Below are positions 24,174 to 35,282 of a stretch of DNA of 64,000 nt, piece by piece (positions within the stretch are counted from its first letter, which is position 1; each line of letters starts with the position of its first letter). The stretch is from Cryptomeria japonica (taxonomy: Eukaryota; Streptophyta; Pinopsida; Cupressales; Cupressaceae). The stretch spans positions 474,619,657 through 474,683,656 of the forward strand of contig NC_081412.1 in NCBI RefSeq assembly GCF_030272615.1, in the 5' to 3' direction. The notes below the pieces were generated by a model. That model did no database searches. It had not been told where the DNA came from and saw only the letters and a list, made by a program, of their open reading frames with translations. The position numbers were made by a program, and so were the translations under genes.

Positions 24174-25842
24174 TGTGTAGGGGAAAAAGCGAGACTCGGT
24201 TAACATGCCCTAATCCTACCTTTTGACACACATTACGGAATACGAAAGAGCCTAGAGATATCACACAATTGGCTACTTCTTTTTGTGAAAGAGAGAGCCA
24301 CGAGATATCTATTAGGATTTCTATTCCTTTATTGAAATTGAAAGCTAAAATGATACAAGTTCAAGTCCTAATCCCAAAATGCAAGTATGAACTAATAACA
24401 ACATTACAGAATTAAGATTAAACAATGAACAACTGTAAATACAAGGATGAAATAAGAATGCAGATGCGTACCCGGAGTCAAAATCAGATTGAAAATGTTC
24501 GGGATGGGGGCGCGGGCACCACTGTCCTGATTCTGTCCCGAAAACTACACCGAAAACTGTCGTTTTGCACTCTGGAACACTGTCGGAAACTGTCAGAAAT
24601 GTTGTCTGTCTGGAGGACCAGGGCGCCCAACACCTCTGTCCCAGGGACCAGGGCGCCCAGCGCCCCTGTCCTGGCAGGACCAGGGCACCCAGTGCCCCTG
24701 TCCTGGTCTTTGGCTCTACAATTTGATGCGGAGTGTTGTCTCGACCTGCTCTTCCCGGATCTGTATCCTGCGGCATCGTCTGAGTCCCGAAACCTGCACT
24801 TATATCTAAAAAGGGTGTGTGGACGGCTATATAGGGTTTTGCCTTAGTCAAACCCCCGCTTCGGTGATTTCCACCTCCATGAATAGCCAAGTTGTAATGT
24901 AAAATGTATTGTGTCTGCAGACCTAGTGTGTGTGCAAGGTCCTAAAATGCAAGAAAGCAAACTAGAGCAACCTAGAAAGTAAACCCTAATTGCTTGTAAA
25001 TGATAATGTAAATGCTCTAAATCAAGATGCAATGTGATCTAAAGCATGAATAAATGATATATTGAAGCTTATGCAAAGACATGAAAACAACATGAAATCA
25101 TACCCAACCCTCAAGGGAGAGGTACAAGCCAATCTTCAGTCGGTAATCTCCTATTGTTCTTCAATGTCTTCCAAGTCCTAAATGGATGAATGAAATTGAT
25201 AAGTGCTTGATAGAGGAATGTTGAATGTTGTTGAAGTCTTCAAAGATCTGCTCTTTCGCTGCATATGAAGTTCCTGGAAACAAAATTTTGATCCTTTCAA
25301 ATGAAGAAAGAGAGCTCTTATGTAGGAAACCCTAGGTCATAATTTCGTCTTTTGGCCAACCTAGAGATTGAATATCTCGCCAATTTATTGGGGTTAAGCT
25401 TTATTTTATGATTGGATTGTGGTCCCAAAATTTCGAGAAAAATGTCCAGGACCATGTGCACTCCGGGTGCCACGGTCCCGACAACTTTTCACCAAATTTT
25501 CAGGGCCGTCGGATATGATGATTTTAGAGAGAATCCCGAAGTTACAGGTGATTTCGAGATGTTTTGACCCTGAAACCAAGCCCCCAAGTTCAAAATAGGA
25601 CTTAATTAGGGTTTTTGATTAAATGATGCATTGGAGGAATAAATGAAAAGGGCACGCTTTAACGAAAGGGCCCAACTTTGTGATGTAGAAGATGATGAAA
25701 TAAAACCTTAGACCTAATTAATTTGATTAATTAAGTGCTAAAGGAGAAATGCAATGCAAAATGTAAAATGCACTAAGGCGGGTGCTAAACTAGGTGTGAA
25801 ATTGTACCACCCTAGCAAGTGCGTACAATTTACGACGCTACA
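24174..25842 (-). repeat. LTR B, G2 3' LTR
   Basis: On the plus strand it reads TGTGTAGGGG...CGACGCTACA, the reverse complement of the G1 LTR ends. It contains the GC-rich repeats GGACCAGGGCGCCC at about 24,610-24,710. It is bounded on the inside by a polypurine tract at 25,843-25,857. Confidence 0.85.
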
Positions 25843-25857
25843 TTTAGCCCCCACTTT
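25843..25857 (-). other. G2 polypurine tract
   Basis: On the minus strand the bases read AAAGTGGGGGCTAAA immediately before the LTR start TGTAGCG. The G1 counterpart at 43,009-43,023 has the same form. This is the expected plus-strand priming site. Confidence 0.7.
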
Positions 25858-26424
25858 AGCGGTCATATGAGTACTACGTGCATATGCAAGCTAAAGTACA
25901 GAAAAGTAAACATCATTTGAAAAAGGATATATCCATAAGTTGTCGGACGAAGCCCCCAGCGGTATCTGCAGTACACAGTTAGGAACCGCACCCTACAAAA
26001 CACACGTTAGATCACAAAATCACCTAATTCTTACTAAGGAAAGTGATGAAATCTATGAGTAGCTATATTCCCCCCCCTGTTTCGACTTGCTTATTAGGGA
26101 GGTGAAACAGGGTAGCATATTTACTTGCGACAAATTGTATAAGAGGTTATTGATGAGGGTTGTTCACTAAATAGGCTTCATCAGAGCACTTTTTGGAACA
26201 TCCTGAGAGTAGGGGAATGAAAATATGATTCCGACGCAACAAACGGTTCGAAAATCGCATCTCCCAAACTCAAGTTATGATAAAATGAATGATAGAGAAG
26301 AATTAGGGTTTCGAAAGCAAAGGTAAAAGAATGAAAGTATATACCTTGAAAGTGACATTTGCATTTGTCACTTTGTTGATTTCTAAATACTGTTCATTGC
26401 AGCGGAGCCCACATAGCTATCATC
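25858..26424 (+). promoter_or_regulatory. Probable upstream region of the antisense PMD gene (G2)
   Basis: About 570 bp between the polypurine tract and the PMD ATG, without an ORF. It contains an inverted repeat CCCTGTTTC (26,075-26,083) / GAAACAGGG (26,104-26,112), largely kept in G1 at about 42,750-42,790. A TATA-like TGTATAAG near 26,137 is not conserved in G1. A promoter here is an inference from gene position. Confidence 0.3.
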
Positions 26425-28972
26425 ATGCCTTCACGACGACCAGAGCGTCCCATGAGGATTGAGATCCTGCGCCAGGCCGTGATCGACGACGAGCCACTGG
26501 ACGAGGTGAGTTGACTGAACGTTTGACTTTTTGATTTTCTGCATTTGACTTTTCTGTGATCGTTTGCGGGCCCTGAAGTCTGACCCGGGCCCCACCTAGG
26601 GCGCCATGGTCCCTGTGGGGCACCCTGGTCCCCTTAGGGCGCCATGGTCCCTGACAGGGCGCCATGGTCCCTGACAGGGCGCCATGGTCCCAATCAGGGC
26701 GCCATGGTCCCTGACAGGGCGCCATGGTCCCAATCAGGGCTTGGCGAGGGATTTCAGGGTTGGCATACGATGTTCGATAGTTTGCATGAGCGATTTTGAT
26801 GATCGAGTACTGATTACAGTTATGTTTTTGTGTTGCAGGGTCTCCCGTACATGAGAGAGCATACAGCGGGACATATTCTTCGCAGTTTGCGAGATCAAAT
26901 TCCACGGCTGACTCAGGCAGAGAGAGACACATTGTCGATTGTGGGATTATGGTATATGATCCTCATGCCAGCCATTCGGTTCCATCCTGCGATGCTGATG
27001 GCATTGATGGAGCGATGGGATCCTGACACATGCACATTTCATCTTCCGGTAGGGGAGCTGACGGTCACACTCGAGGATGTGTACCGTATACTTCGTCTTC
27101 CTATCAGAGGAGCGACTGTTACATACGCGACCGATCGGTCAGCGGAGGATCATCAGAGAGAGTAGGTATACTGCATAGGGAGAGTCATGCCGAGCGAGAT
27201 GAGAGGTTGCATCATGGTCAGCTGGCTCTTACATCCTACAGGGGAGGTACCCCTTTTGAGACGCCTTATGATAGCCATCATAGCACTAGCTGTCTACCCT
27301 AATGGGCGAGGTACGCACATGCATGGGGGTCTCACATGGTGCATCAGAGCTATGGAGAGGCACAGGAGAGTGTATGCTTGGGGTCGGAGTATGCTTGCAC
27401 ATCTCTATCACGACCTTGAGGAGTATGTATTTGGACAGGGTTGCAGTTTGATGACATGCACACTTCTGCAGGTGTGGATTTTAGAGCACTTCACATGCAC
27501 TAGGCCCGTTGGCTTTCCGCTGAGTACAGCTAGCGAGCGACCTAGGGTGTTTTCTTATCCACTTACCAGCGAGTGGAGATTTGGAGATTTGTTATATTAG
27601 AGAGTGATACTTGATAGATTGACAGCCGAGGTGACAGTGTGGAGACCCTACCTACAGATGCACAGATGGGATGGGATGGAGAGACAGTTAGCGTGCTTAT
27701 AGAGGAACCACCTACTGCGGGGATGATATTCACACATCATAGTCCCATTCTACTTCGACCAAGTACGGAGGTAGTTCGGGCTAGAGCAGTGTGTTCCAGC
27801 CGATGTGCCCATCTATACTCGACACTCACGGGTCCTTCCCAGACCTAGAGTAGTAGCGAGACCGATGATAGATGACATCGAGACTACAAATATAGAGGGA
27901 TCTGATCAGGATGTAGTCACTGATTACTCTATAGAGCCTGGAGCACAGCGCAGGTATGTCTCATGTTTTATGAGATCATATCCAGGTCCTATCTTTCCAC
28001 CAGATCACCCGACAGGCCATCCAGGCACATGGAGACATGGAGACTGAGACGAGGACCAGGGATCCAGGTCAGAGGAGCCAGAGGAGGGAGAGGGTCATGA
28101 GGAAGCAAGAGATCCTGATTCACCTATAGGTGATCAGCCCAGTGCCGAGGAGGAGGAGGAGGAGGACACAGATAGAGATGAGGAGAACGAGGATGCAGGT
28201 GAGGATGCAGACGAGGACGAGGATGAGGATGAGGATGACAACAACGAGGAGGAGGATAGAGATGATGAGGAGGAGTCAGATGTAGCTCCCCACCATTCAG
28301 GAGATGATACCATAGCTCTGGATCCTCCTCTTATTCCCCAACAGGGGGAACATGAGGCGATACGGAGACCTGTTCCTAGTATCGTCAAGCCTAGACCCAT
28401 CGTGCACAGATTATTCGAGCGAGGGGAGCCTAGTGGTTCCTAGTCACAGATGCTACCATATCATGATCCCTACTAGCGTGAGGGAGATCTAGGTATAGTA
28501 AGTTTATATTGATTGATTAATGTTTTGATAATATAGAATGGTACTAACAAAAATCTGTTCTACTGCCAAAGCTAATGTGCAGGAGTGGCATTCCCTGATT
28601 CAGCAGGCAGTGACAGACATTTCCATGATAGCACAGATCCCCAGTTCCTCACAGATTGCCTATAGGCCTCAGGGGAACGCGGGTTGGCATGAGGACTTGT
28701 TTTCCCCATTCTGAGTACAGGTAGACATATGGAGGGAGAGAGAGAGAATCCTATCAGAGGACCTTCAGTGGGCGCGGCGAGATCTAGCAGCAGCTCAGGC
28801 CGAGGCTACCACCTATCGCACGATCCTTATGGATAGGGATCGTAGGAGTTCCTCTCGGAGTCACTCACGGTCTGTATCGCGCTACACACCCATGGGTCCA
28901 CCTTCACGGCCAGATCAGGAGGGAGTGTCCAGTCGACACTCTCCAGCCACTAGTCCTAGGGATAGGAGATGA
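26425..28972 (+). pseudogene. Antisense plant mobile domain (PMD) gene of G2, three exons
   Basis: Exon model: 26,425-26,505, 26,839-28,497 and 28,583-28,972. All three exon lengths are multiples of three and both introns are phase 0 (GAG|GTGAGT...TTGCAG|GGT; ATA|GTAAGT...GTGCAG|GAG). Exon 1 opens MPSRRPERPMRIEILRQAV. Exon 2 holds the PMD (PF10536-like) signature ERWDPDTCTFHLPVGELTVT followed by LEDVYRILRLPI, then a long acidic E/D run near 28,145-28,270. Exon 3 is Arg/Ser-rich (RDRRSSSRSHSRSVSRY). PMD proteins such as Arabidopsis MAIN and MAIL1 act in the nucleus, and the domain also occurs in transposons. Private stops (near 27,163, 27,598, 27,700 and 28,441) and three stops shared with G1 (27,772, 28,045, 28,474) make it a pseudogene. 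It lies on the strand opposite to G2 pol and converges with it. Confidence 0.8.
26506..26838 (+). other. Intron 1 of the G2 PMD gene, with a 20-bp minisatellite
   Basis: GTGAGT at the donor and TTTTTGTGTTGCAG at the acceptor. At 26,597-26,740 there are about seven tandem units of roughly 20 bp with core GGGCGCCATGGTCCC. The G1 intron (42,014-42,369) keeps the same splice sites and has its own array of about eight 19-bp units. Confidence 0.7.
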
Positions 28973-29572
28973 TTTTATGATGTAGGAGAGGTCACATTTT
29001 GGATGTACAGTGACCTACATTTGTATACGATCCACACATATATATGTATATATACATGCTTCTCTTTTGTCTCAAATGTGTTATCTTTAATGCTTAAAAC
29101 AATGTATATTTTGCTTTGATTAAATCTAATACATTTGGTAGATGTACATGTATGTTCAAAATTTAATTTCCATGTGATTGATTTCTCAATGCTCCATGAT
29201 TAAATTGATACATGTGTGACTTAATTAAATATTTAATCAAGTACTACATTGATGATAGGGAAGAAATATGCATTAAGTCTAAGAATCATATAACTAATGT
29301 GATTTAATTTTGAACTTAAACACAACATGATACGATTCTACTTAACACATAAAGACACTGTATAATATGCTAGCGTAATGGGAATGCAAATCTTTTACAA
29401 TTTACATAAATGAATTCAAGACAAACTATAAAGTAAAGAAACACGCTTGACGAGAACGAAGCAATATAGATTAAACACCACAACATTTAATTCTATTTTG
29501 CTCTAATTAGGGGATACTAACATATTATCCAATGTTGAAGAACTGAAAAGAAGATAAATAAGGAATGAAGAA
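28973..29572. other. G2 spacer between the convergent PMD and pol 3' ends
   Basis: About 600 bp of AT-rich DNA without an ORF, including an alternating TA/TG tract near 29,036-29,058 that could form a cruciform. Its counterpart in G1 is 39,304-39,910. Confidence 0.5.
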
Positions 29573-32248
29573 TTAAGCATAATATCTACGCAAGTGCATA
29601 GCATTGATAGGTTCTTTAAGAGGCGTACCGTCTACATCCGCTATTTTGTAAGCACCTGATCCATAATCCTCAATAACGATATATGGTCCAAGCCAATTAG
29701 GACTAAATTTTCCCTTTTCTGCAGGTAAGGCATTCACATTGCGCTGATTCTCATAGAGGACTAAGTCACCTACCGAGAAGGAATGTTGAATAACCTTATC
29801 ATTATAGCTTCGTTGTAGAGTTTTGTGATAGGCTTGAATATGCTCAAGAGCATTTATACGCTGTTCATCAAGCATCTCAAGCTATTGAAGTCATTGTTCT
29901 CTATAAGAGTCATCATCTACTATACCTTTGAGAGAAACCCTAAGTGATGGAATCTCTAACTCTAAGGGCATAATAGCGTCAGCACCATAAACAAGATTAT
30001 AAGGAGTAGTTCCCGTAGCAATTCGTACACTCATTCGGTAGGCCCAAAGAGCATAGATTAGCTGGTTACTCCAATCCTTACCATGCTTATTTACGGTTTT
30101 GCGAAGGATTTGTTCAATTATTTTATTGGATGATTCGGCTTGACCATTTGATTGAGGATAGTATGGTGTAGAAAATTGATGTTTGATATGATACTTCTCG
30201 AGGAATTTCTTCACGTCCTTGTTCTTAAATGATGTCCCATTATCTGAGATTATAGTGGAAGGTATCCCAAATCGAGAAATGATGTTTTCTAGAAGAAATT
30301 GACAAATCACTTCAGCAGTAGTAGAGCGAAGGGGAATAGCTTCTACCCACTTCGTAAAGTAATCTGTTGCGGTTATAATGAAGGTGTGTCCTTGAGATGA
30401 AGGAGGAGAGATTTTACCAATAAGATCCAAACCCCATGCGGAGAAAGGCCAAGAAGCTACTTGAGAATGAAGTTCTTGGGCAGGAGCATGAATCAGATTA
30501 TCGTGTTGTTGACATTGATGACATTTCTTGACAAATGAAAAGGAATCCTTCTGCATAGTTTGCCAATAGTATCCCATACGAAGCAATCTATGAACCAAGG
30601 ATTTGCCTCCAAAATGCCCCCCACAGGCACCTGAATGTGCCTCTTCAAGAGCAACGGGGATTTCCAATTTATTAAGACAGCGAAGGAGAAGACCATCATA
30701 ACCCCTTCGGTAAAGGACATTAGAAAGAATGATATACCTAGCAGACAGCTTGCGGATTCTAGCCCTAGTGTTCCTATTGGCGGAATCAAGAAAGGTACCA
30801 TCGGTCAAATATCTTATGATATGCGAATACCATTCATCTGAATCTACAAAGTCACAACATGTTACCAAGCTAGAATCATCTACAATAGCTGGAGAAATAA
30901 GGTTGTGAATAACAAATTTAAGATCAACCACAGGGTCCTCTAAAGATACAAGAGAAGCCACACATGCCATTGCGTCTGCATGTCGATTATCTTTTTGAGG
31001 TACGGGTTCCATAGTATAAGTATCGAATTTTTGTAATAAAGAGATAGCAAGGTCTTTATATTGTGATAATTTGTCTTGTTTTGCTTGATATATTCCTGTT
31101 ACTTGTCTTATAATCAATTGCGAATCTCCATAGATATGTATGTGTTTTATATTCAGAGCTAAGGCTGCTTTTATTCCCGCTATAAGAGCCTCATACTCAG
31201 CAATGTTATTGGTACACAGGAAATTTAGACGATAGGATAAGGGAATGGATTTCTTTGTAGGAGAAATCAAAACAACACCTGCCCCCGATCTCGTACGACA
31301 CTTAGAGCCATCAAAGTATAACTCCCAAGTTTCATCTTTCTCTATAGAAAGAATGAAGCCATCAGGAAAAGACTCAGGGTTAGGGAAGGAGAAAGGTGAA
31401 GGGGCCTCGACTAAGTGATCGGTCAATGCTTGTCCTTTAATTGCTCTTTGTGAAACAAATTTAAGGTCAAATTCAGTTAACATCATAACCCACTTAGCTA
31501 GGCATCCTGATAAATAAGTTTTAGAGAAAAGATGCTTCAAAGGATCAAACTTTACCATGATGTGGACTTCTGAATTTAAAAGATAATGTCTCAATTTCTG
31601 AGTCGCAAACACCAAGACCAAGCATTGTCTTTCTATCGCAGAATATCAGGTCTCATAATCGATTAAGGTACGACTTATGTAATACACCAGACATTCCTTA
31701 CCATCTTTATCATGTTGTGCCAACAATGCTACAAGAGCATGAGAGGAAGCAGCTGTATATAGGAGGAAGGGTTTAGAAGGTTCGGTCGGTTGAAGAATAG
31801 GAGGACTAGCCAAATACACTTTTAAATCTTCAAATGCTTGCTAACAATCTTCGTTCCATTGAAAAGTGATATCCTTTTTAAGAAGTTGAGTAAAAGGAAA
31901 GGTATGATCCGCAAGTTGAGATACGAACCTACGAATAGCTTGAATCTTTCCTTGTAAGCTTTTAAGTTGAGACACATTTCTAGGAGGTGGCATGTTGACA
32001 ATAGCATCTATTTTCTTAGTATCCACCTCAATCCCACGATGCGAAACTATGAATCCTAATAGTTTTCCACTATCCACACCAAAAACACATTTTAGAGGAT
32101 TCAAGCGCATGTGATATTTACGAATTCTTTCAAAGATTTGATGAAGGATTTTAATATGATCCATGCGAAGAAAGGATTTGGCTAAAATATCATCAACATA
32201 ATCCTCTAAAATCTTATGCATATAATCATGAAAGATAAGGGTCATCGC
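29573..32248 (-). pseudogene. G2 RT end, RNase H (two), integrase
   Basis: It is read on the minus strand from a TGA at 32,246 (Arg in G1) through YVDD (32,189-32,200) to the stop at 29,573. The first RNase H (LLYTAASSHAL) lacks the usual catalytic Asp, as is normal in Tat elements. A second, active-looking RNase H follows (YFDGSKCRTGSGAGV, IYGDSQLIIRQV). Integrase has the zinc motif (H..H, CHQCQQH) and a DDE core (GLDLIGK, SDNGTSFKN, GQAESSNK), then a C-terminal part with NWLGPYIVIEDYGSG. Stops at about 31,840 (Gln in G1), 31,650 (Arg in G1) and 29,888 (Gln in G1) break it. All three are private to G2. Confidence 0.88.
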
Positions 32249-35119
32249 TCATTGATAAGTTGCACTGGCATTTTTAAGTCCAAAAGGCATCATTATCCAA
32301 CAAAACGTACCCCAAGGAGTGGTGAAAGCGGTTTTGAATTGATCTTGAGGGTTTATGAAAATTTGATTGTATCTGGAAAAACCATCCATGAAGGATAACA
32401 AGGCATGTCCTGCCGTAGAATCTACTATCATGTCAATGTTTGGAAGAGGGAAATCATCTTTTAAAGAAGCTTTATTTAAATCCCGAAAGTTGGTACACAT
32501 TCTTATCTTATTATCTGGTTTAGCCACAGCGACAATATTTGAAATCCACGGGGAATAGTCAATAGGGCGGATGAATCCAGCCTCCAATAATTTTTCAATC
32601 TCAGCCTTAACAAGCAGAGCCACCTTAGGATTCATTTTTCGAATCTTTTGTTTCACAGGCTTAGCATCAGGAACTAAGACAATGTTATGAGTGACAATCT
32701 TAGGATCTATACCAGGCATGTCAGAGTATGTCCAAGCAAAGATCTCAGGGAATTCATGCAATAAATCTTCATATTGTTTTTGTTCCTCTTCATCGAAACA
32801 TTTTCCAATTTTAATGACTTTTTCTTTATTGCAAGGATCCATCTTAACATCAGTGGTGTCGCTTATGAGAAGATTACTTTGTTGAGGAGTGTCCTTTAAC
32901 TGAGGGAATTCTTTCACAATCTCATCATTATCAATCTCTTTTCCAAAATAGGCTTCAGTGTTCAAACAATAAGGGAGTCCCCTATTGTGATGATAACGAG
33001 GAAGAGTGTCATAGGCTCCCAAGAACTCAGCTAAAGCATCGTCGGTAGGGAAGATATCCAAAGTACAGTCACCCGAAGGATCCCCATCAATATACTCAGG
33101 GTGTTGCATTGATAGAGATGTAGAGATAGTATTAACACTAATGCATGGTCTTTTAGAAGCTTTAGTGCGTTTGCAGGGATTATAGCCAAGTCCAAAGGCA
33201 TAATTGTGAAAATTAGTCTCTAAAGGAACTTTTATCCCTTGTTCATGAGCACCACAACCATTTCCATGATACCCATGCTTAGCAAAAATGCGAAAACCAT
33301 GACCATAATGATCAGCCATTTCAGGAAGAGAAGGTGGTTTTTCATAAGACATAGAATCAAACTCTTCATAATTAGAGGTGTGAGGAGAAGAAGTTTGAGA
33401 AGCGGCCACAAAATTATTACTCATAGGTTCAGGTAAGACTGATTGATTTTTAGCTTCTTCTTTCTTTTCAACTTTAAGCTCTCTAGAAGGAACCTTATAT
33501 TCACCTACAAAGGTGGGATTAAAATCAAGAGATCCCCAATCGTCTTCTTCGAGGATCTTCTCAGGATCAAAATCCTTCTTAGGTGTAGTTTCAAGTCGAG
33601 AAGAATCTTCTTCAGGAGCTCCAGACTCATCCAAAGAATTTTGATCATTGGAGAGCGAGGATTCATCGATAGGTTTCTTGTTTAAAGAGTCATCACTAGA
33701 CGAGGATGGCTTAGAAGAATCCCCTTTGGAAGTAGATGTTTGTAGACAAGCTTGGAAATTAGTATCACCTATCAAGGTATATGTCTTATTGTTATAGATA
33801 AATTTAACTTGTCTATGCAATGTAGAGGGGACAGCTTGCATGCTGTGAATCCAAGGCCTCCCTAATAACAAGTTGTATGTTAAATTTCCCGACATAACAT
33901 GGATAGGAGTAGGCAAAGTAACAGGTCCTACTGTGAGAGGTAGGGTGATAATACCTAATGAAGTCTTAGCCACATTATCAAAGCCACGAATGGGACGAGA
34001 GTCAGGCTCAATAAGAGACGTATCCACATTCATCTTATGCAGTAGATTAATGCTACACACATTAAGGCCAGAGCCATTATCTACTAGTGTTCGCCTTATA
34101 GCAGTGTCTTTCATGATAACCACAATCATCAAGGGATCATATTGTTGTTGAATTTCACTAGTAGGCAACTCATCTTGGGTAAACACAATTTGAGCTTTAG
34201 GATTCATCACGGAGTTAACCAAAGATGCTATATTACTAGATGTATTCAGTGGAGGAACATTCAAATCTTTCAAGGCATCTTGTAACATTCCATGATGAGC
34301 GGAAGAAGTTTGAATCAAATCCCAAAGGGATATCTTAGCAGGGGTAGCTTTAAGTTGTTCTATGAGATCATATTCCTTACCCATAACTTGCGAAATACAG
34401 GGAACTTGTGGAAGAATTGGTTGAGGATTAGGAAGGGAAACTGGAATAACAGGAGGAGGATTAGGTTGCCTATTATTTCTGGTATGATAAGTATGGGCAA
34501 CCGCATGATAACTCTCTCTAGTTATTTGCTTGGCATAACTATAAGGACTTATAGGCTTCCTTCTTTGCACAGTAATGATTGGTTTATTCGGAGTACGAAA
34601 GGAATCATGATCATACCCTCCTTGGAAAGTAAGGAGAGGTGATTTAGGAACTTGAAAGGTGGGAGAAGGATAAGCACCTTGGAATTCAAAGAGAGGCTTG
34701 TTATGTTCATTCAAGTTTATCATGTTAACCAATTTAGAGGTCTTGTTCTTGTTTAAAGATTTCGATAAAGCCACAAAGTCATCAAGAGCATCATCCAACA
34801 AAGCATGATCATATTGGTTAAAAGGTTTGTCTTTTGATTCAAAAGGAGACATCTCCTCATAGAGGGGATTATTGAAAACAACCATGTTACTAGATTCAAG
34901 GGAAGAATTGATAGGAATGTATCCTTGAGAGGAATCATTCGACTTATCTTTCTCATCACACCTAAATGGCATAGTAACAAGGTTTATGATTTTTTGGTAA
35001 AATGAAGGTTTGGCATCTTTAGGGTTCAAAAAATCATCTAAAGCTTCATCTAATTCATCTTGGCTATACTCATAATAATCATCAAAAGCATGAACATTTT
35101 GCAAATAAAAATCTGACAT
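32249..35119 (-). CDS. G2 protease / G-patch / RT polyprotein, long open part
   Basis: An open frame of 956 codons from ATG 35,119 (MSDFYLQNVHAFDDYYEYSQ). Residues 1-250 are low in known motifs: acidic repeats, a FQGAY/FQGGY repeat, and a Pro-rich part at about 210-235. The retropepsin-like VDNGSG is near residue 346 and LLLGRPWIHSMQAVPS near 420. The G-patch-like segment is at about 600-645 (GYHGNGCGAHEQGI, AFGLGYNPCKR). RT starts near 830 and the frame ends just after MMPFGLKNASATYQ, where CGA has become TGA. No capsid domain or CCHC knuckle is visible before the protease, although gag normally sits there. It would be translated with the downstream pol as one polyprotein. It is nearly intact but cannot make a full pol. 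Confidence 0.85.
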   Translation of the reverse strand: MSDFYLQNVHAFDDYYEYSQDELDEALDDFLNPKDAKPSFYQKIINLVTMPFRCDEKDKSNDSSQGYIPINSSLESSNMVVFNNPLYEEMSPFESKDKPFNQYDHALLDDALDDFVALSKSLNKNKTSKLVNMINLNEHNKPLFEFQGAYPSPTFQVPKSPLLTFQGGYDHDSFRTPNKPIITVQRRKPISPYSYAKQITRESYHAVAHTYHTRNNRQPNPPPVIPVSLPNPQPILPQVPCISQVMGKEYDLIEQLKATPAKISLWDLIQTSSAHHGMLQDALKDLNVPPLNTSSNIASLVNSVMNPKAQIVFTQDELPTSEIQQQYDPLMIVVIMKDTAIRRTLVDNGSGLNVCSINLLHKMNVDTSLIEPDSRPIRGFDNVAKTSLGIITLPLTVGPVTLPTPIHVMSGNLTYNLLLGRPWIHSMQAVPSTLHRQVKFIYNNKTYTLIGDTNFQACLQTSTSKGDSSKPSSSSDDSLNKKPIDESSLSNDQNSLDESGAPEEDSSRLETTPKKDFDPEKILEEDDWGSLDFNPTFVGEYKVPSRELKVEKKEEAKNQSVLPEPMSNNFVAASQTSSPHTSNYEEFDSMSYEKPPSLPEMADHYGHGFRIFAKHGYHGNGCGAHEQGIKVPLETNFHNYAFGLGYNPCKRTKASKRPCISVNTISTSLSMQHPEYIDGDPSGDCTLDIFPTDDALAEFLGAYDTLPRYHHNRGLPYCLNTEAYFGKEIDNDEIVKEFPQLKDTPQQSNLLISDTTDVKMDPCNKEKVIKIGKCFDEEEQKQYEDLLHEFPEIFAWTYSDMPGIDPKIVTHNIVLVPDAKPVKQKIRKMNPKVALLVKAEIEKLLEAGFIRPIDYSPWISNIVAVAKPDNKIRMCTNFRDLNKASLKDDFPLPNIDMIVDSTAGHALLSFMDGFSRYNQIFINPQDQFKTAFTTPWGTFCWIMMPFGLKNASATYQ

Positions 35120-35262
35120 TTTGAAAAGATTGCATAAAATTTAAACACACAATGCAAAGGAACACACACTTTTTTTTTTCTTTTTAATGAAAATGAAATG
35201 AAAACACACTAAATCTAGATCTAGATCTAACAAATGCAATGCAAGAGGAAGCAATAATAGAT
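35120..35262 (-). other. G2 leader
   Basis: A short leader with a T-run on the plus strand (A-rich on the element strand), matching the A-rich leader of G1 at 20,938-20,990. Confidence 0.5.
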
Positions 35263-35282
35263 TCACGTCGGGTTCACCAAAA
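35263..35282 (-). other. G2 primer binding site candidate
   Basis: On the minus strand TTTTGGTGAACCCGACGTG follows the LTR C end CCCCTACACA. It shares TTTTGGTGAAC with G1 and G3. Confidence 0.55.

Noticed and set aside
26597-26740. CRISPR-like array
   Set aside because: The repeats are head-to-tail without unique spacers and sit in a plant intron; this is a minisatellite.
28134-28400. Ser-rich minus-strand frame (and its mirror at 40,467-40,718)
   Set aside because: It is the antisense reading of the acidic E/D run in PMD exon 2.
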